Assembly: GCF_011801145.1 (NCBI RefSeq)
Contig: NZ_CP046172.1
Coordinates: 6,324,001-6,388,000 of the forward strand
DNA length: 64,000 bases
DNA from: Nocardia arthritidis
Lineage (GTDB): Bacteria > Actinomycetota > Actinomycetes > Mycobacteriales > Mycobacteriaceae
Direction of reading: 5' to 3'
A program made the translations under genes and the position numbers. This document shows positions 8,472 through 17,182 of this stretch, one piece after another (positions within the stretch are counted from its first letter, which is position 1; each line of letters begins with the position of its first letter). A model generated the notes under the pieces. It made no database searches. It was not told the origin of the DNA and saw only the letters and a list, made by a program, of their open reading frames with translations.

Positions 8472-9734
8472 ATGTCCATACCCGCCTCGGCATCGCCCGG
8501 GCCGAAACGCGCCGTCATCCTGCTGCTCGCCCTCGCCTGCGGCGTCATGGTGGCCGATGTCTACTTCCCGCAGGCGCTCGCGCCGCTCATCGCGACCGAT
8601 CTGCACATCGATCCGCGGACCGCGGCGCTGGTGGTCACGGCGACCCAAATCGGTTACGCCATCGGCATATTCCTGCTCGTCCCGCTGGGCGACCGGTTGC
8701 CGTACCGTTCGCTGCTCACCGCGCTGCCACTGCTCACCTGCGCCGGGCTGCTGGTCGCCGCGGCGGCGCCGACGGCCGCGGTCTTGCTGCCCGCGGCCGC
8801 GCTCGTCGGGGTCACCACCGTCGTCCCGCAGCTGATCATCCCGATGGCGGCGGGATTGGTGGACCCGCAGCGGCGCGGCGCGATCACCGGCACGCTGCTG
8901 AGCGGGCTGATCGCCGGAATCCTGCTGGCCCGCACCTTCTCCGGCGCCATCGGCGAATGGGCGGGCTGGCGCGTACCGTATGTCGTTGCGGCCGTGGTGA
9001 TTCTGCTGCTCACCCTGATGCTGCGCCGGGTGGTGCCTGCGAACGACCCGGCGTCGCGGCTGAAATACCCGGTGCTGGTGCGGCAGTCGCTGCGGCTGCT
9101 CGGCACCGAACCCGAACTGCGCCGCTCCGCGTTCTACCAGTTCACCGTCTTCGGCGCGTTCAGCGCCGCGTGGACGAGCCTGGCGCTTTACCTGACGGGT
9201 CCGGAATATCGTTTGGGCACAAGCGTTGTCGGGCTGATCGCGCTGGTCGGCGCGGGCAGCGTCTTCGTGACCCCGCGCGCTGGCCGCCTCTCCGACCGGC
9301 GCGGCAGCGACCGGGTGAGCCTGCTGGCCTTCCTCGGCGTATTGCTCTCGGCCGCGATCCTGTGGACCGGTGGACTACACGGTGTGGCGGGCATCGCCGG
9401 ACTCGCCGCGGGCATGCTGCTGCTCGATATCGCGACACAGGCTGGCCAGGTCGCGAATCAGGCGCGAATCTTCGCGCTGGCGCCCGAGATTCGCAGCCGC
9501 CTTAACACCGCCTATATGACGTGCGCCTTCCTCGGCGGCAGCCTGGGTTCCTGGCTCGGCGTCCAGGTGTACGACGCGTTCGGCTGGAGCGGCGTCTGCG
9601 CGCTGGTCGCCATGGCCGCCATCGCGGCGCTGATCCGCCATGCCGCGCACACGCTTTCGCGCATACCGGGCAACCCGGCGCCGCGGACCGTTCCGGCGTC
9701 CGGAAGCACGGCGGGCGAACCGATCGACGCCTGA
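8472..9734 (+). CDS. MFS transporter, drug-efflux type
   Basis: A 420-residue inner-membrane permease with about 12 hydrophobic segments. The loop LLVPLGDRLPYRSL is the MFS motif-A region between helices 2 and 3. A central cytoplasmic loop (RRVVPANDPASRLKYPVLV) and a second half beginning RRSAFYQFTVFGAF follow. ATG 8472 follows GAGGTACGC, a moderate ribosome site. The divergent CGNR regulator suggests inducible export of a small molecule; the substrate is unknown. Confidence 0.9.
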   Translation: MSIPASASPGPKRAVILLLALACGVMVADVYFPQALAPLIATDLHIDPRTAALVVTATQIGYAIGIFLLVPLGDRLPYRSLLTALPLLTCAGLLVAAAAPTAAVLLPAAALVGVTTVVPQLIIPMAAGLVDPQRRGAITGTLLSGLIAGILLARTFSGAIGEWAGWRVPYVVAAVVILLLTLMLRRVVPANDPASRLKYPVLVRQSLRLLGTEPELRRSAFYQFTVFGAFSAAWTSLALYLTGPEYRLGTSVVGLIALVGAGSVFVTPRAGRLSDRRGSDRVSLLAFLGVLLSAAILWTGGLHGVAGIAGLAAGMLLLDIATQAGQVANQARIFALAPEIRSRLNTAYMTCAFLGGSLGSWLGVQVYDAFGWSGVCALVAMAAIAALIRHAAHTLSRIPGNPAPRTVPASGSTAGEPIDA

Positions 9735-9836
9735 CCGGATCTTGTCATTTTTTGTCCCGAAAACTCTTGGTGAGCACGGATTTCCGGATTACGGTCGGCG
9801 TATTCGACGAATCATCCACGACACGGGGAAACCGAG

Positions 9837-10670
9837 ATGGTGAACGACGCGCAACGCGCCGCCGCACAGAACTTCCGCAATCTGCATGCCGAGGGCGTTT
9901 TCGTCCTGCCCAACGCCTGGGACGCGCTGAGCGCGGCCGTCATCGCCGAGGCGGGAGCGCCCGCCATAGCCACCACCAGTGCGGGCGCCTCCTGGGCGCT
10001 CGGCCGCACCGACGGTGAACGATTGAGCCGTGAGGATATGGTCGCCCTGATCCGCCGCATCACGTCCGTGGTATCGGTACCGGTTACGGCGGATATCGAA
10101 AGTGGCTACGGCCCAACGCCATCCGATGTCGCGGCGACCATAGCGGCCGTTGTCGACGCCGGAGCCGTCGGGGTCAATCTGGAGGATTCGCTGGCGCCGG
10201 GCGGTCCGCTGCACGAACCGGCCGCGCAGGCGGAGCGGCTGCGCGCGGCACGCACCGCCGCCGCGGCGGCCGGACTGCCGGAATTGGTCGTCAACGCGCG
10301 CACCGACGTCTATCTGTTCGGCATCGGCGCGGAAGCCGGTCGCTTCGACGATGTGCTTGCCAGGTCCATCGCCTATGCGGAGGCGGGCGCGGACAGCCTG
10401 TTCGTCCCCGGTCTGCTCGACCTGCCGACGCTCACCGCGCTGGCCGAAAAGTCGCCGCTGCCGATCAACGTGATGACCGGGCCGGGCGGACCGAGTGTCG
10501 CCGAGCTCGCGGCGGCGGGTGTGCGCCGGGTCAGCGTCGGATCGGCGCTGACCCAGGCGGCCTACGCGCGGGCGGCCGAGGCGGCCCGCGAATTGCTCGA
10601 GAAGGGCACGTATTCGGCGCTGGCCGACGGACCCGACTTCGGCGCCGTGCAGGGGCTGCTGCGCAGTTGA
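9837..10670 (+). CDS. Isocitrate lyase / PEP-mutase superfamily enzyme
   Basis: A 277-residue TIM-barrel enzyme. Recognisable positions are VLPNAWDALSA, AIATTSAGASWALG, the metal-binding region VTADIESGYG, GVNLEDS and VVNARTDVYLFG, with LPINVMTGPG near the end. These fit the oxaloacetate decarboxylase / phosphonomutase / methylisocitrate lyase-like branch. The KKCGH signature of true isocitrate lyases is absent. It probably cleaves or forms a C-C or P-C bond next to a carboxylate, but the substrate cannot be assigned. It is followed 20 nt later by the MmcQ-like gene. Confidence 0.85.
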   Translation: MVNDAQRAAAQNFRNLHAEGVFVLPNAWDALSAAVIAEAGAPAIATTSAGASWALGRTDGERLSREDMVALIRRITSVVSVPVTADIESGYGPTPSDVAATIAAVVDAGAVGVNLEDSLAPGGPLHEPAAQAERLRAARTAAAAAGLPELVVNARTDVYLFGIGAEAGRFDDVLARSIAYAEAGADSLFVPGLLDLPTLTALAEKSPLPINVMTGPGGPSVAELAAAGVRRVSVGSALTQAAYARAAEAARELLEKGTYSALADGPDFGAVQGLLRS

Positions 10671-10690
10671 GCCGGGCCTAAACTGCTGGT

Positions 10691-11044
10691 GTGGACCCGT
10701 TGACGCGGATCAGGGAGATCTGTCTGGCGCTGCCGGAGAGCAGTGAGCGGCTCAGCCACGGCGTGCCGACCTTCTTCGTCCGCACCAAAACCACCTTCAC
10801 CATGTTCACCGGCGGGCATTACGACGAGCCGGGCCCCACTATCTGGTGTCCGGCGCCGCCCGGTGTCCAGGCCGATTTGATCGACGCCGAGCCGGAGCGT
10901 TTCTATCGGCCCCCGTATGTCGGGCACCGCGGTTGGCTCGGCATCCGCCTCGACGTCGATCCGGACTGGGTCGAGTTGGCCGCGATCGTCCGCGACGCTT
11001 ACCGGGTGGTGGCGCCGAAGAAGCTCGCGGCTTTACTCGACTGA
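10691..11044 (+). CDS. MmcQ/YjbR family protein
   Basis: A 117-residue protein from GTG 10691. It shows the family pattern: LTRIREICLALPES at the start, a central FFVRTKTTFTMF strand pair, then YVGHRGWLGIRLD and a C-terminal helix with VVAPKKLAALL. The fold is a CyaY-like/double-wing module sometimes called DNA-binding; its function is not established. It may be co-transcribed with the upstream lyase-superfamily gene. Confidence 0.85.
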   Translation: MDPLTRIREICLALPESSERLSHGVPTFFVRTKTTFTMFTGGHYDEPGPTIWCPAPPGVQADLIDAEPERFYRPPYVGHRGWLGIRLDVDPDWVELAAIVRDAYRVVAPKKLAALLD

Positions 11045-11045
11045 A

Positions 11046-11114
11046 TTACTTCGTCTCGCAGGCGATTCCGTCGCCGTCGCGATCGAGACCGGCCCGGTAG
11101 CCCGGGTCGAATAT
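11046..11114 (-). pseudogene. Remnant of an excalibur calcium-binding domain
   Basis: Directly after the ABC-F stop, another minus frame encodes IFDPGYRAGLDRDGDGIACE and two more residues before TAA at 11046. DxDxDG followed by IACE is the hallmark end of the excalibur domain of actinobacterial surface proteins. Nothing upstream in this frame looks coding because it runs into the ABC-F gene. It appears to be the last ~23 codons of a lost gene. Confidence 0.5.
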
Positions 11115-12703
11115 CAGCGCGCCAAGGTCTCCTCGATCCCTTCCGAGGTCAGCTCCAGATAGCGGGTGACCCCGATATCGGCGAGGAACCGTGGATCGTG
11201 GCTCACCACGATCAGCGCGCCCTCGAATCCGGCCAGCGCCTGGGTGAGATGGTCCAGGCTCGGCAGGTCGAGATTGTTGGTCGGTTCGTCGAGCAAGAGC
11301 AGTTTCGGTGCGGGATCCGACAGCAGCAGCATGGCCAGCGCCGCACGCAGCCGCTCACCGCCGGACAGCGCCGACGCCTCGACATCGGCGTCGGAGCCGC
11401 GAAACAGAAAGCGCGCCAACCGCGCCCGGATCCGCTCCGGTTCTGCATGCGGCGCGGCCGCGGCCACATTCTCGAATACCGACCGCCGCTCGTCGAAGAT
11501 GTCGAGCCGCTGCGGCAGCATCCGCCACGGCACCTGCGGCCCTGCCGCCGCGATCCAGCGCAGGAGTGTCGTCTTCCCGACACCGTTGCGGCCGGTGAGC
11601 GCGATCCGCTCCGGACCGGCGACCCGCAACGAAACCGTTGGGCCACAGGCCAGTTCGACATCGTCCAATTCGATCACCGCCTGCCCCGGATACAGCCGGG
11701 TATCCGGCAGGTCGACCCGGATCTCCCGGTCGTCACGCACCAGCTCCTGCGCCTGCTGCAAATGCTCCTTCGCCGTGTCGAGCTTCTCGATATGGTTGTT
11801 GCGCAGCTTGCCCGCCGACACCTGGGCCTGCCGTTTGCGTTCGGCCATAATGATTTTCGGTTCACGCTTGGTGTCCCACATCTTCTGCCCGTACCGCTGC
11901 CTGCGATCCAGTTTGATCCGCGCCTCCACCAATTCCCGTGCCTGCCTGCGCACATCGCCGCGGGCGTCGCGTACGGCCGCCCGCGCCGCCTCCTGCTCGG
12001 CCGCGACGATCCGCTCGTATGCGCTGAAATTGCCGCCGAACAATCGGATTTCGCCCTGCCGCAGCTCGGCGATGGTGTCCATCAGGTCCAGCAGCTCGCG
12101 GTCGTGGCTCACCGTGAGCACGGTGCCGGAGAATTGACCCACCACTTCGTAGAGCCGTTGTCGCGCAACCCGATCCAGGTTGTTGGTGGGCTCGTCGAGC
12201 AGCAGCGCATCGGGTTCGCGCAGCAGTTCGGCCACCAGGCCGAGCAGCGTCGTCTCGCCGCCGGAGAGGGTTTCCAGCCTGCGATCCAGCTGCTCGGCCG
12301 AATCGGCAACGTAGTGCAGGCCGAGCCGCCCGAGCAGTGCGAGCGCCCGTTCTTCGACATCCCAGCCGCTGCCGACGATCTCGAAATCGGCATCGTCGCC
12401 GATGCCTGATTCGATGCGGTGCAACGCCTTTCGAATCCCGTCGATGCCGAGCACCGCGTCGACGCGCTGACCGGGCGCCAGCCCGAGGTCCTGGCGCAGA
12501 TAACCGAGCCGCCCCGGTGTCGTGATCGAGCCGCGCATGGGCGTCAGCTCGCCCGCGATCAACCGCAGCAGCGTCGATTTACCGGCGCCGTTGCTACCGA
12601 CCAACCCGATCTGACCGGGCCCGAGAATCGTTGCGAGACCATCGAATACGGATGTGCCGTCCGGCCACGCGAAGGTGAGATCGGAAATAGAGATATTCGC
12701 CAT
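11114..12703 (-). CDS. ABC-F subfamily ribosome-associated ATPase
   Basis: A 529-residue protein with two ABC ATPase domains and no membrane segment. Domain 1 has VGSNGAGKSTLLR, signature LSGGE and LLLDEPTNNLD. A charged linker rich in Lys/Arg/Glu (about residues 235-330, with YGQKMWDTKREPKI) follows. Domain 2 has TGRNGVGKTTLLR, ALSGGERLR and LLLDEPTNNLD. This is the ABC-F layout: such proteins bind the ribosomal E site and either protect from antibiotics or assist translation. Resistance cannot be told from housekeeping here. No clear attenuator was seen in the 154-bp region upstream. Confidence 0.93.
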   Translation of the reverse strand: MANISISDLTFAWPDGTSVFDGLATILGPGQIGLVGSNGAGKSTLLRLIAGELTPMRGSITTPGRLGYLRQDLGLAPGQRVDAVLGIDGIRKALHRIESGIGDDADFEIVGSGWDVEERALALLGRLGLHYVADSAEQLDRRLETLSGGETTLLGLVAELLREPDALLLDEPTNNLDRVARQRLYEVVGQFSGTVLTVSHDRELLDLMDTIAELRQGEIRLFGGNFSAYERIVAAEQEAARAAVRDARGDVRRQARELVEARIKLDRRQRYGQKMWDTKREPKIIMAERKRQAQVSAGKLRNNHIEKLDTAKEHLQQAQELVRDDREIRVDLPDTRLYPGQAVIELDDVELACGPTVSLRVAGPERIALTGRNGVGKTTLLRWIAAAGPQVPWRMLPQRLDIFDERRSVFENVAAAAPHAEPERIRARLARFLFRGSDADVEASALSGGERLRAALAMLLLSDPAPKLLLLDEPTNNLDLPSLDHLTQALAGFEGALIVVSHDPRFLADIGVTRYLELTSEGIEETLAR

Positions 12704-12857
12704 GTGAACTCCACAGAGGTTGCGACGGAACGCGGCGCGCGAACAGCGGGCCGCCCGAATGGCTACCTCACAGGAACAATGGCGTAACTCCGATCAACGG
12801 CAATAAGACCGCAATAGGTTAACCACAACCCTGCCGTGAACGCCAGTGATTAATGGA

Positions 12858-13469
12858 TCACAGTCCCGCCGACGCCCCTATCACCGCGCCGATCTCGGCG
12901 GGCAGCGGATACGGCCGTTCGGCGGGCAGCAATGCCGCCGCCGTCACGAGTTCACCGTCGGCGACACATCGCCCGATCCGGTGCGCGGTCGCGGTGATAT
13001 CGCGAATGCCGGTGATCCACCGGTCCACATACTGTTCGACCGCGACCCCGCCCAGCCCGATCTGCACCGAGCGATGCGGCAACGGCCGATGGTGCAGATC
13101 CCGCTCCGGATCCCATTGGATGCGGACCGGGCTGCGCCCGAGCCGCGCCTGCCATTCGTCATGATCCGAATACACTTCGGGCGCAAAGTGACTCAGGCAT
13201 GCGTGCCGCAACGCCCATTCGAATCCGGTGCGGGTGAGGGTCACCGCCAGCACCCGTTCCTGCCCGGGCTTATTCGCCCAGCCGCACCGGTACATCATCC
13301 AGCGGAAGGAGGGTTTGATCCACGTCATCCGCTCCCGCTTGAACGGTGCGACGAAGGTGCCCGCCGCCAGCGCGGCGTCCGCGATACCTGGCGCATACGC
13401 CTGGTAAACGGTGACCGTTTCGTCGTCGTACGCCGCTCGTATCTGCCGCAGTGGCGTCTCGGAGTCCAT
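12858..13469 (-). CDS. DUF4291 family protein
   Basis: A 203-residue protein from ATG 13469 (MDSETPLRQIRAAYDDETV). Family features are VTVYQAYAPGIADAAL, the highly conserved block FKRERMTWIKPSFRWMMYR, GQERVLAVTLTRTGFEWAL, and RSPVRIQWDPERDLHHRPL. The function is unknown. The conserved Tyr, Arg, Trp and His positions suggest an enzyme. It stands alone, 59 bp upstream of apt on the same strand. Confidence 0.9.
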   Translation of the reverse strand: MDSETPLRQIRAAYDDETVTVYQAYAPGIADAALAAGTFVAPFKRERMTWIKPSFRWMMYRCGWANKPGQERVLAVTLTRTGFEWALRHACLSHFAPEVYSDHDEWQARLGRSPVRIQWDPERDLHHRPLPHRSVQIGLGGVAVEQYVDRWITGIRDITATAHRIGRCVADGELVTAAALLPAERPYPLPAEIGAVIGASAGL

Positions 13470-13528
13470 CGGACGATATTGCGGCACACCGCTATTCGAC
13501 GGCAATCCCCCGATTCCGGGGATGGGGC

Positions 13529-14101
13529 CTACACCTTGACGATGGAGGTGAGCGGGTAGTCGCCCTGGTTGGCCCGGCCGCCGAGGAATTCGAGTTCGAG
13601 AACGACTGCGGCGGAGATGATTTCGGCGCCGGCCTGGCGGAAGAGTTCGGCGGCCGCGGCGAGGGTGCCGCCGGTGGCGAGGACGTCGTCGAGCAGCAGG
13701 ATGCGACGGCCGCGCAGTTCGACACCGTCGCCGGGGATCTCCAGGGCGGCGGTGCCGTATTCGAGGCTGTATTCGCGCTTGAGCACGGGCGGGGGTAGCT
13801 TGCCCGCCTTGCGCACGGCCAGCACGCCGGTGCCCAGGGTGGCGGCCACGCCCGCGCCTAGCAGGAAGCCGCGGGCGTCGACACCGGCCACCAGGTCGGC
13901 GTCGGGCGCGCAGGCGGCCAGGCAATCGACAACGGCCCGGAAACCCTCGGAATCGGCGAATACCGGGGTGAGATCCGCGAAGCGGACGCCGGGCGACGGG
14001 AAATCGTCGCGCCAACGGGTGAGGCGCTCGACCTGTTCGGCGGCCTTCGCCACCCGCTCGGCGGCCAATTCGCTGGACTCGATCGCCGCGTGCTTACTCA
14101 T
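13529..14101 (-). CDS. apt: Adenine phosphoribosyltransferase
   Basis: A 190-residue purine-salvage enzyme: adenine + PRPP gives AMP. It has FPSPGVRFADLTPVF, LVAGVDARGFLLGAG, VRKAGKLPPPVLKREY and the PRPP-binding loop ILLLDDVLATGGTL. ATG 14101 follows GGAGAGG, and longer frames upstream lack support. It lies in the backbone order secF - lipoprotein - apt - rel, which links purine salvage and (p)ppGpp in many actinomycetes. Confidence 0.95.
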   Translation of the reverse strand: MSKHAAIESSELAAERVAKAAEQVERLTRWRDDFPSPGVRFADLTPVFADSEGFRAVVDCLAACAPDADLVAGVDARGFLLGAGVAATLGTGVLAVRKAGKLPPPVLKREYSLEYGTAALEIPGDGVELRGRRILLLDDVLATGGTLAAAAELFRQAGAEIISAAVVLELEFLGGRANQGDYPLTSIVKV

Positions 14102-14139
14102 CGACACCTCTCCATGGTCACATTCACCCACATCACCTG

Positions 14140-15858
14140 TCACCGCTTCAGCACCCAGCGATCCATATTCCACCCGGTGCCCGCCTGGGTGGCCCCGGCG
14201 ATACCGTTCTGCATACCGCTGCCGAAGGCGATGGTGCGCGGCGTGGCGAACAGGGGAATGCTCGGCATGTCGGCCCACAGCAGGTTCTCGGCCTCGGTGA
14301 GCAGATTCAGCGTGTTGGTCGAGTTGTCATCGGCCGCAAGCTGATCGGTGATCGCATCGTAACGGCCGTTGCCGTACCGGCCGAAATCGAGCCCGCTACC
14401 GGTGCGCAACGCGCTCGTGGCCGCGACGCCGGACAGCGATCCGGCCGGGCCCGGCCGCGATGCGGTACCGGCCAGCACCGCGTCGACTTTGCCCTCGGTG
14501 AGCTGGGTGGGTGTGAAATCCGTTGCGCCCGCGTCCACCACGGTGATTCCGGCCGCCTTGCAGGCGTCGGCGATCATCGCGACGGTCTGGGTGCGCCGCT
14601 CGTCGGGCTTCGTATATCCGACGCGCACAGTGATATTCGGCGAACCCGCCGCCTTCAATGCCGCGGCCGCGGCGGGCGCGTCACCGCCGCGGTACTTGCC
14701 CGCCGCGCCGGTGGTCGCCCCGTAGAAGAGCGAATCCTGTTGGGTGATGCGAGAGTTCAGCGGGCCGGCGCCGAGCCCGGTCTTCGGGGCGTCCTTGGCC
14801 TTGCCCAGCTTGTCGAACAGGTCCTGCCGCGGCGTGCACAGCGCGAAGGCGCGGCGCGCGTCGGCCGGTCCGAATACCCCGCCGGTGGCCAGTATCAGCT
14901 GCTCGGCGCCGCGGCCCGGCACCGTCTGCGTCGAAAAGCCGTCCAGGTTCAGATCTTTCACCGATCCGCCGCCGATATCGACAACGCCGACGGCATTGTC
15001 GGACACCTTCTTCTTGATGTCGGCGGTCTTCGGGAACACCACGATGCGCCCGGTGAGCGGCTTGTTGCCCCACCAGCGCTCGTTGGCGACCAGCACCAAA
15101 CCGTCCTTGTCGCTGAAGGATTCGATGCGGTAGGGACCCGAGGACGGGAACCGGCTCATATCGAGCGAACCGGATCCGATGGTCCAGCCGCTGTTCCAGA
15201 AGTCGGCCAGCCGCTGCAGCGCACCCGGATCGCCGGATTGCAGCGCCGCCGACACATTCGGCACATTCGCCACCCGCGCGGCGACGTGCGCGGGCATCAT
15301 CTCCCCCGCGGTGAACAGGTTGCGCCACGGCAGGTAGTGGCGGTCCGGGCGGAACACCACCGTCGCGTCCTTGGACCCCGGCTGACAATCCACCCGCTCG
15401 ATATCGGCGTATCCGGCCGTGCTCGCCGCGTCGAACAGCGGGATCGGGCCGCGGTCACCGGGTTTGGTGAACCGCCCGCTGCGCGCGGCCCAGGCCAGCA
15501 CCAGATCGTCGCAGGTGGTCTTCACCCCGTCGGAGTACACCCCGTCCGGGTTGAGCCGGTACTGGATGGTCTGCGCCTCCCCCGGCACCTCCTTGGCGGT
15601 GCCGACATCGGTGTCGGCCACCTGCTGACCATCCGGCCCGGTGTAGAAGAACCCGGTGAGCACCCGCGCGAACACCGCGGACGCGCCGCTGCTCGCGCCG
15701 AGCGTGGTACCGCCGTTATAGCTGGCGATCACCGCGTCGACGGCGTACCCGATCGATGGCACCTGATTCTTGCTGCCACAGCCTGTCATGAGCCCGGCGG
15801 CAAGGGCGCTGGCGGCCAATGCCCCGATCAGTCGCACCGACGTACCCGGCCTACGCAT
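14140..15858 (-). CDS. Solute-binding lipoprotein (SBP family 5, peptide-type)
   Basis: A 572-residue exported lipoprotein. The signal peptide ends in lipobox LMTGCGS, with Cys near residue 27. The body resembles oligopeptide-binding ABC receptors: RYLNP-type pattern QYRLNPDGVYSDG, CDDLVLAWAA, GPYRIESF and RRAFALCTPRQ. No ABC permease or ATPase is adjacent. It lies between secF and apt, where mycobacteria also have a lone extracytoplasmic binding lipoprotein. The ligand is unknown. Confidence 0.9.
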   Translation of the reverse strand: MRRPGTSVRLIGALAASALAAGLMTGCGSKNQVPSIGYAVDAVIASYNGGTTLGASSGASAVFARVLTGFFYTGPDGQQVADTDVGTAKEVPGEAQTIQYRLNPDGVYSDGVKTTCDDLVLAWAARSGRFTKPGDRGPIPLFDAASTAGYADIERVDCQPGSKDATVVFRPDRHYLPWRNLFTAGEMMPAHVAARVANVPNVSAALQSGDPGALQRLADFWNSGWTIGSGSLDMSRFPSSGPYRIESFSDKDGLVLVANERWWGNKPLTGRIVVFPKTADIKKKVSDNAVGVVDIGGGSVKDLNLDGFSTQTVPGRGAEQLILATGGVFGPADARRAFALCTPRQDLFDKLGKAKDAPKTGLGAGPLNSRITQQDSLFYGATTGAAGKYRGGDAPAAAAALKAAGSPNITVRVGYTKPDERRTQTVAMIADACKAAGITVVDAGATDFTPTQLTEGKVDAVLAGTASRPGPAGSLSGVAATSALRTGSGLDFGRYGNGRYDAITDQLAADDNSTNTLNLLTEAENLLWADMPSIPLFATPRTIAFGSGMQNGIAGATQAGTGWNMDRWVLKR

Positions 15859-15961
15859 GAATTCCTTTGCCTCCGAGTTGAATCGCGTCGTTCAGTGATA
15901 ACCGGCCGCGGGGTTCACTCGGCCCCGCGACCCGCACCCGGCGGGTCGCCCGGCAGACGGG

Positions 15962-17182
15962 TCAGTGCCGCCGCTTCTGCCGCTTTCCGCTCGGGCGCGC
16001 ACCTGGGCGTGGTCCGGCGCCCGCGGGGCGCGGCATCTGCATGGTCGGCTCGTCGAAGTTGCGTCCGGTCGCGGCCTGCACCCGGCGCTCGGCCGCGGCT
16101 CGCGCCGCCGCACCGGCCTGCCCGTTGCGCCGCGCGAGCACCTTCTTGGTGTGCTGCGCCACCGGACCCCAGCGCTCCTTGATCGAAACCAGCAGCGGCA
16201 CCGCGAAGAAGATCGACGAGTACGCGCCGACGATCATGCCGACCAGCTGCACCAGCGCCAGATCCTTCAGCGTGCCGACGCCGAGCAGCCATACCGCGAT
16301 CACCAGCATGCCGACGATCGGCAGGATGCCGATGACGGTGGTGTTGATCGACCGCATCAGCGTCTGGTTGGCCGCCAGATTCGCCTGCTCGCCGTAGGTG
16401 CGCTTGGTCAAATGCAGTACGCCCCTGGTGTTTTCCTCCACCTTGTCGAAGACGACGACATTGTCGTAGAGGACGTAACCGAGGATGGTGAGCAGACCGA
16501 TGACGGCGGCGGGCGTCACCTCGAAACCGACCAGCGAGTAAATACCCGCCGTGACGATCATGTTGAAGAACAGCGAGGCGATGGCCGCGATGGACATATC
16601 GCGTTCGAACCGGATCGCGATGTAGACCATGGTCAGCAGGATGAACACGCCGAGCGCGATGAGCGCCTTGCGGGTGATCTGCCCACCCCAGGTCTCGCTG
16701 ATCTGCGCGACGGAGATGGCGTTGCGGCTCTGGTTACCGCTGCCGTCCTTCGGGTGGAAGGCGTCGAACAGCGCGGTCTGCAGTTTATCGGTCTGCGTCT
16801 GATCCAGTGTGTCGGAACGGATTTGGATGGATGCGGCACCGCCGGAGCCGACCTGCTGCACCGAGACCGGCTTGTGGCCGATGGCGGTGGCGTACACATC
16901 CTCGACCTTCGAGGTGGTGACGCCCGCGGCGGCGGGCAGCGCAATGCGCGAACCGCCCGCGAAATCGATGCCGAGGGTGAAGCCCTTGATGCCGATGCTC
17001 AGCGCCGATATCAGGATGAACGCCGCGGTGAGCGCGTAGTAGAACTTGCGCTTGCCGACGATCTCGAATCCGCCGGTGCCGGTGTAAAGGCGTTCGAAGA
17101 AGCCATGTTTCGGCGCGGTGGCCTCGTAGTCCAGTTCGTCGGTCAAGGTGGCCGGGTCGATGGTTGGGCTGGAGTTGCTCAT
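15962..17182 (-). CDS. secF: Protein translocase subunit SecF
   Basis: A 406-residue membrane subunit that works with SecD to drive late steps of Sec export using the proton gradient. Six helices are expected; YYALTAAFILISALSI is the first. GIDFAGGSRI is the SecF signature near residue 70, and the second half has LTILGYVLYDNVVVFDKVEENTR. The C-terminal tail is long, basic and proline-rich (ARPSGKRQKRRH at the end). Its ATG overlaps the secD stop by 4 bp. Confidence 0.96.
   Translation of the reverse strand: MSNSSPTIDPATLTDELDYEATAPKHGFFERLYTGTGGFEIVGKRKFYYALTAAFILISALSIGIKGFTLGIDFAGGSRIALPAAAGVTTSKVEDVYATAIGHKPVSVQQVGSGGAASIQIRSDTLDQTQTDKLQTALFDAFHPKDGSGNQSRNAISVAQISETWGGQITRKALIALGVFILLTMVYIAIRFERDMSIAAIASLFFNMIVTAGIYSLVGFEVTPAAVIGLLTILGYVLYDNVVVFDKVEENTRGVLHLTKRTYGEQANLAANQTLMRSINTTVIGILPIVGMLVIAVWLLGVGTLKDLALVQLVGMIVGAYSSIFFAVPLLVSIKERWGPVAQHTKKVLARRNGQAGAAARAAAERRVQAATGRNFDEPTMQMPRPAGAGPRPGARPSGKRQKRRH

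Noticed and set aside
12704..12857. Antibiotic-responsive attenuator in front of the ABC-F gene
   Set aside because: No convincing leader peptide with ribosome site or competing terminator and anti-terminator stems were found by eye.
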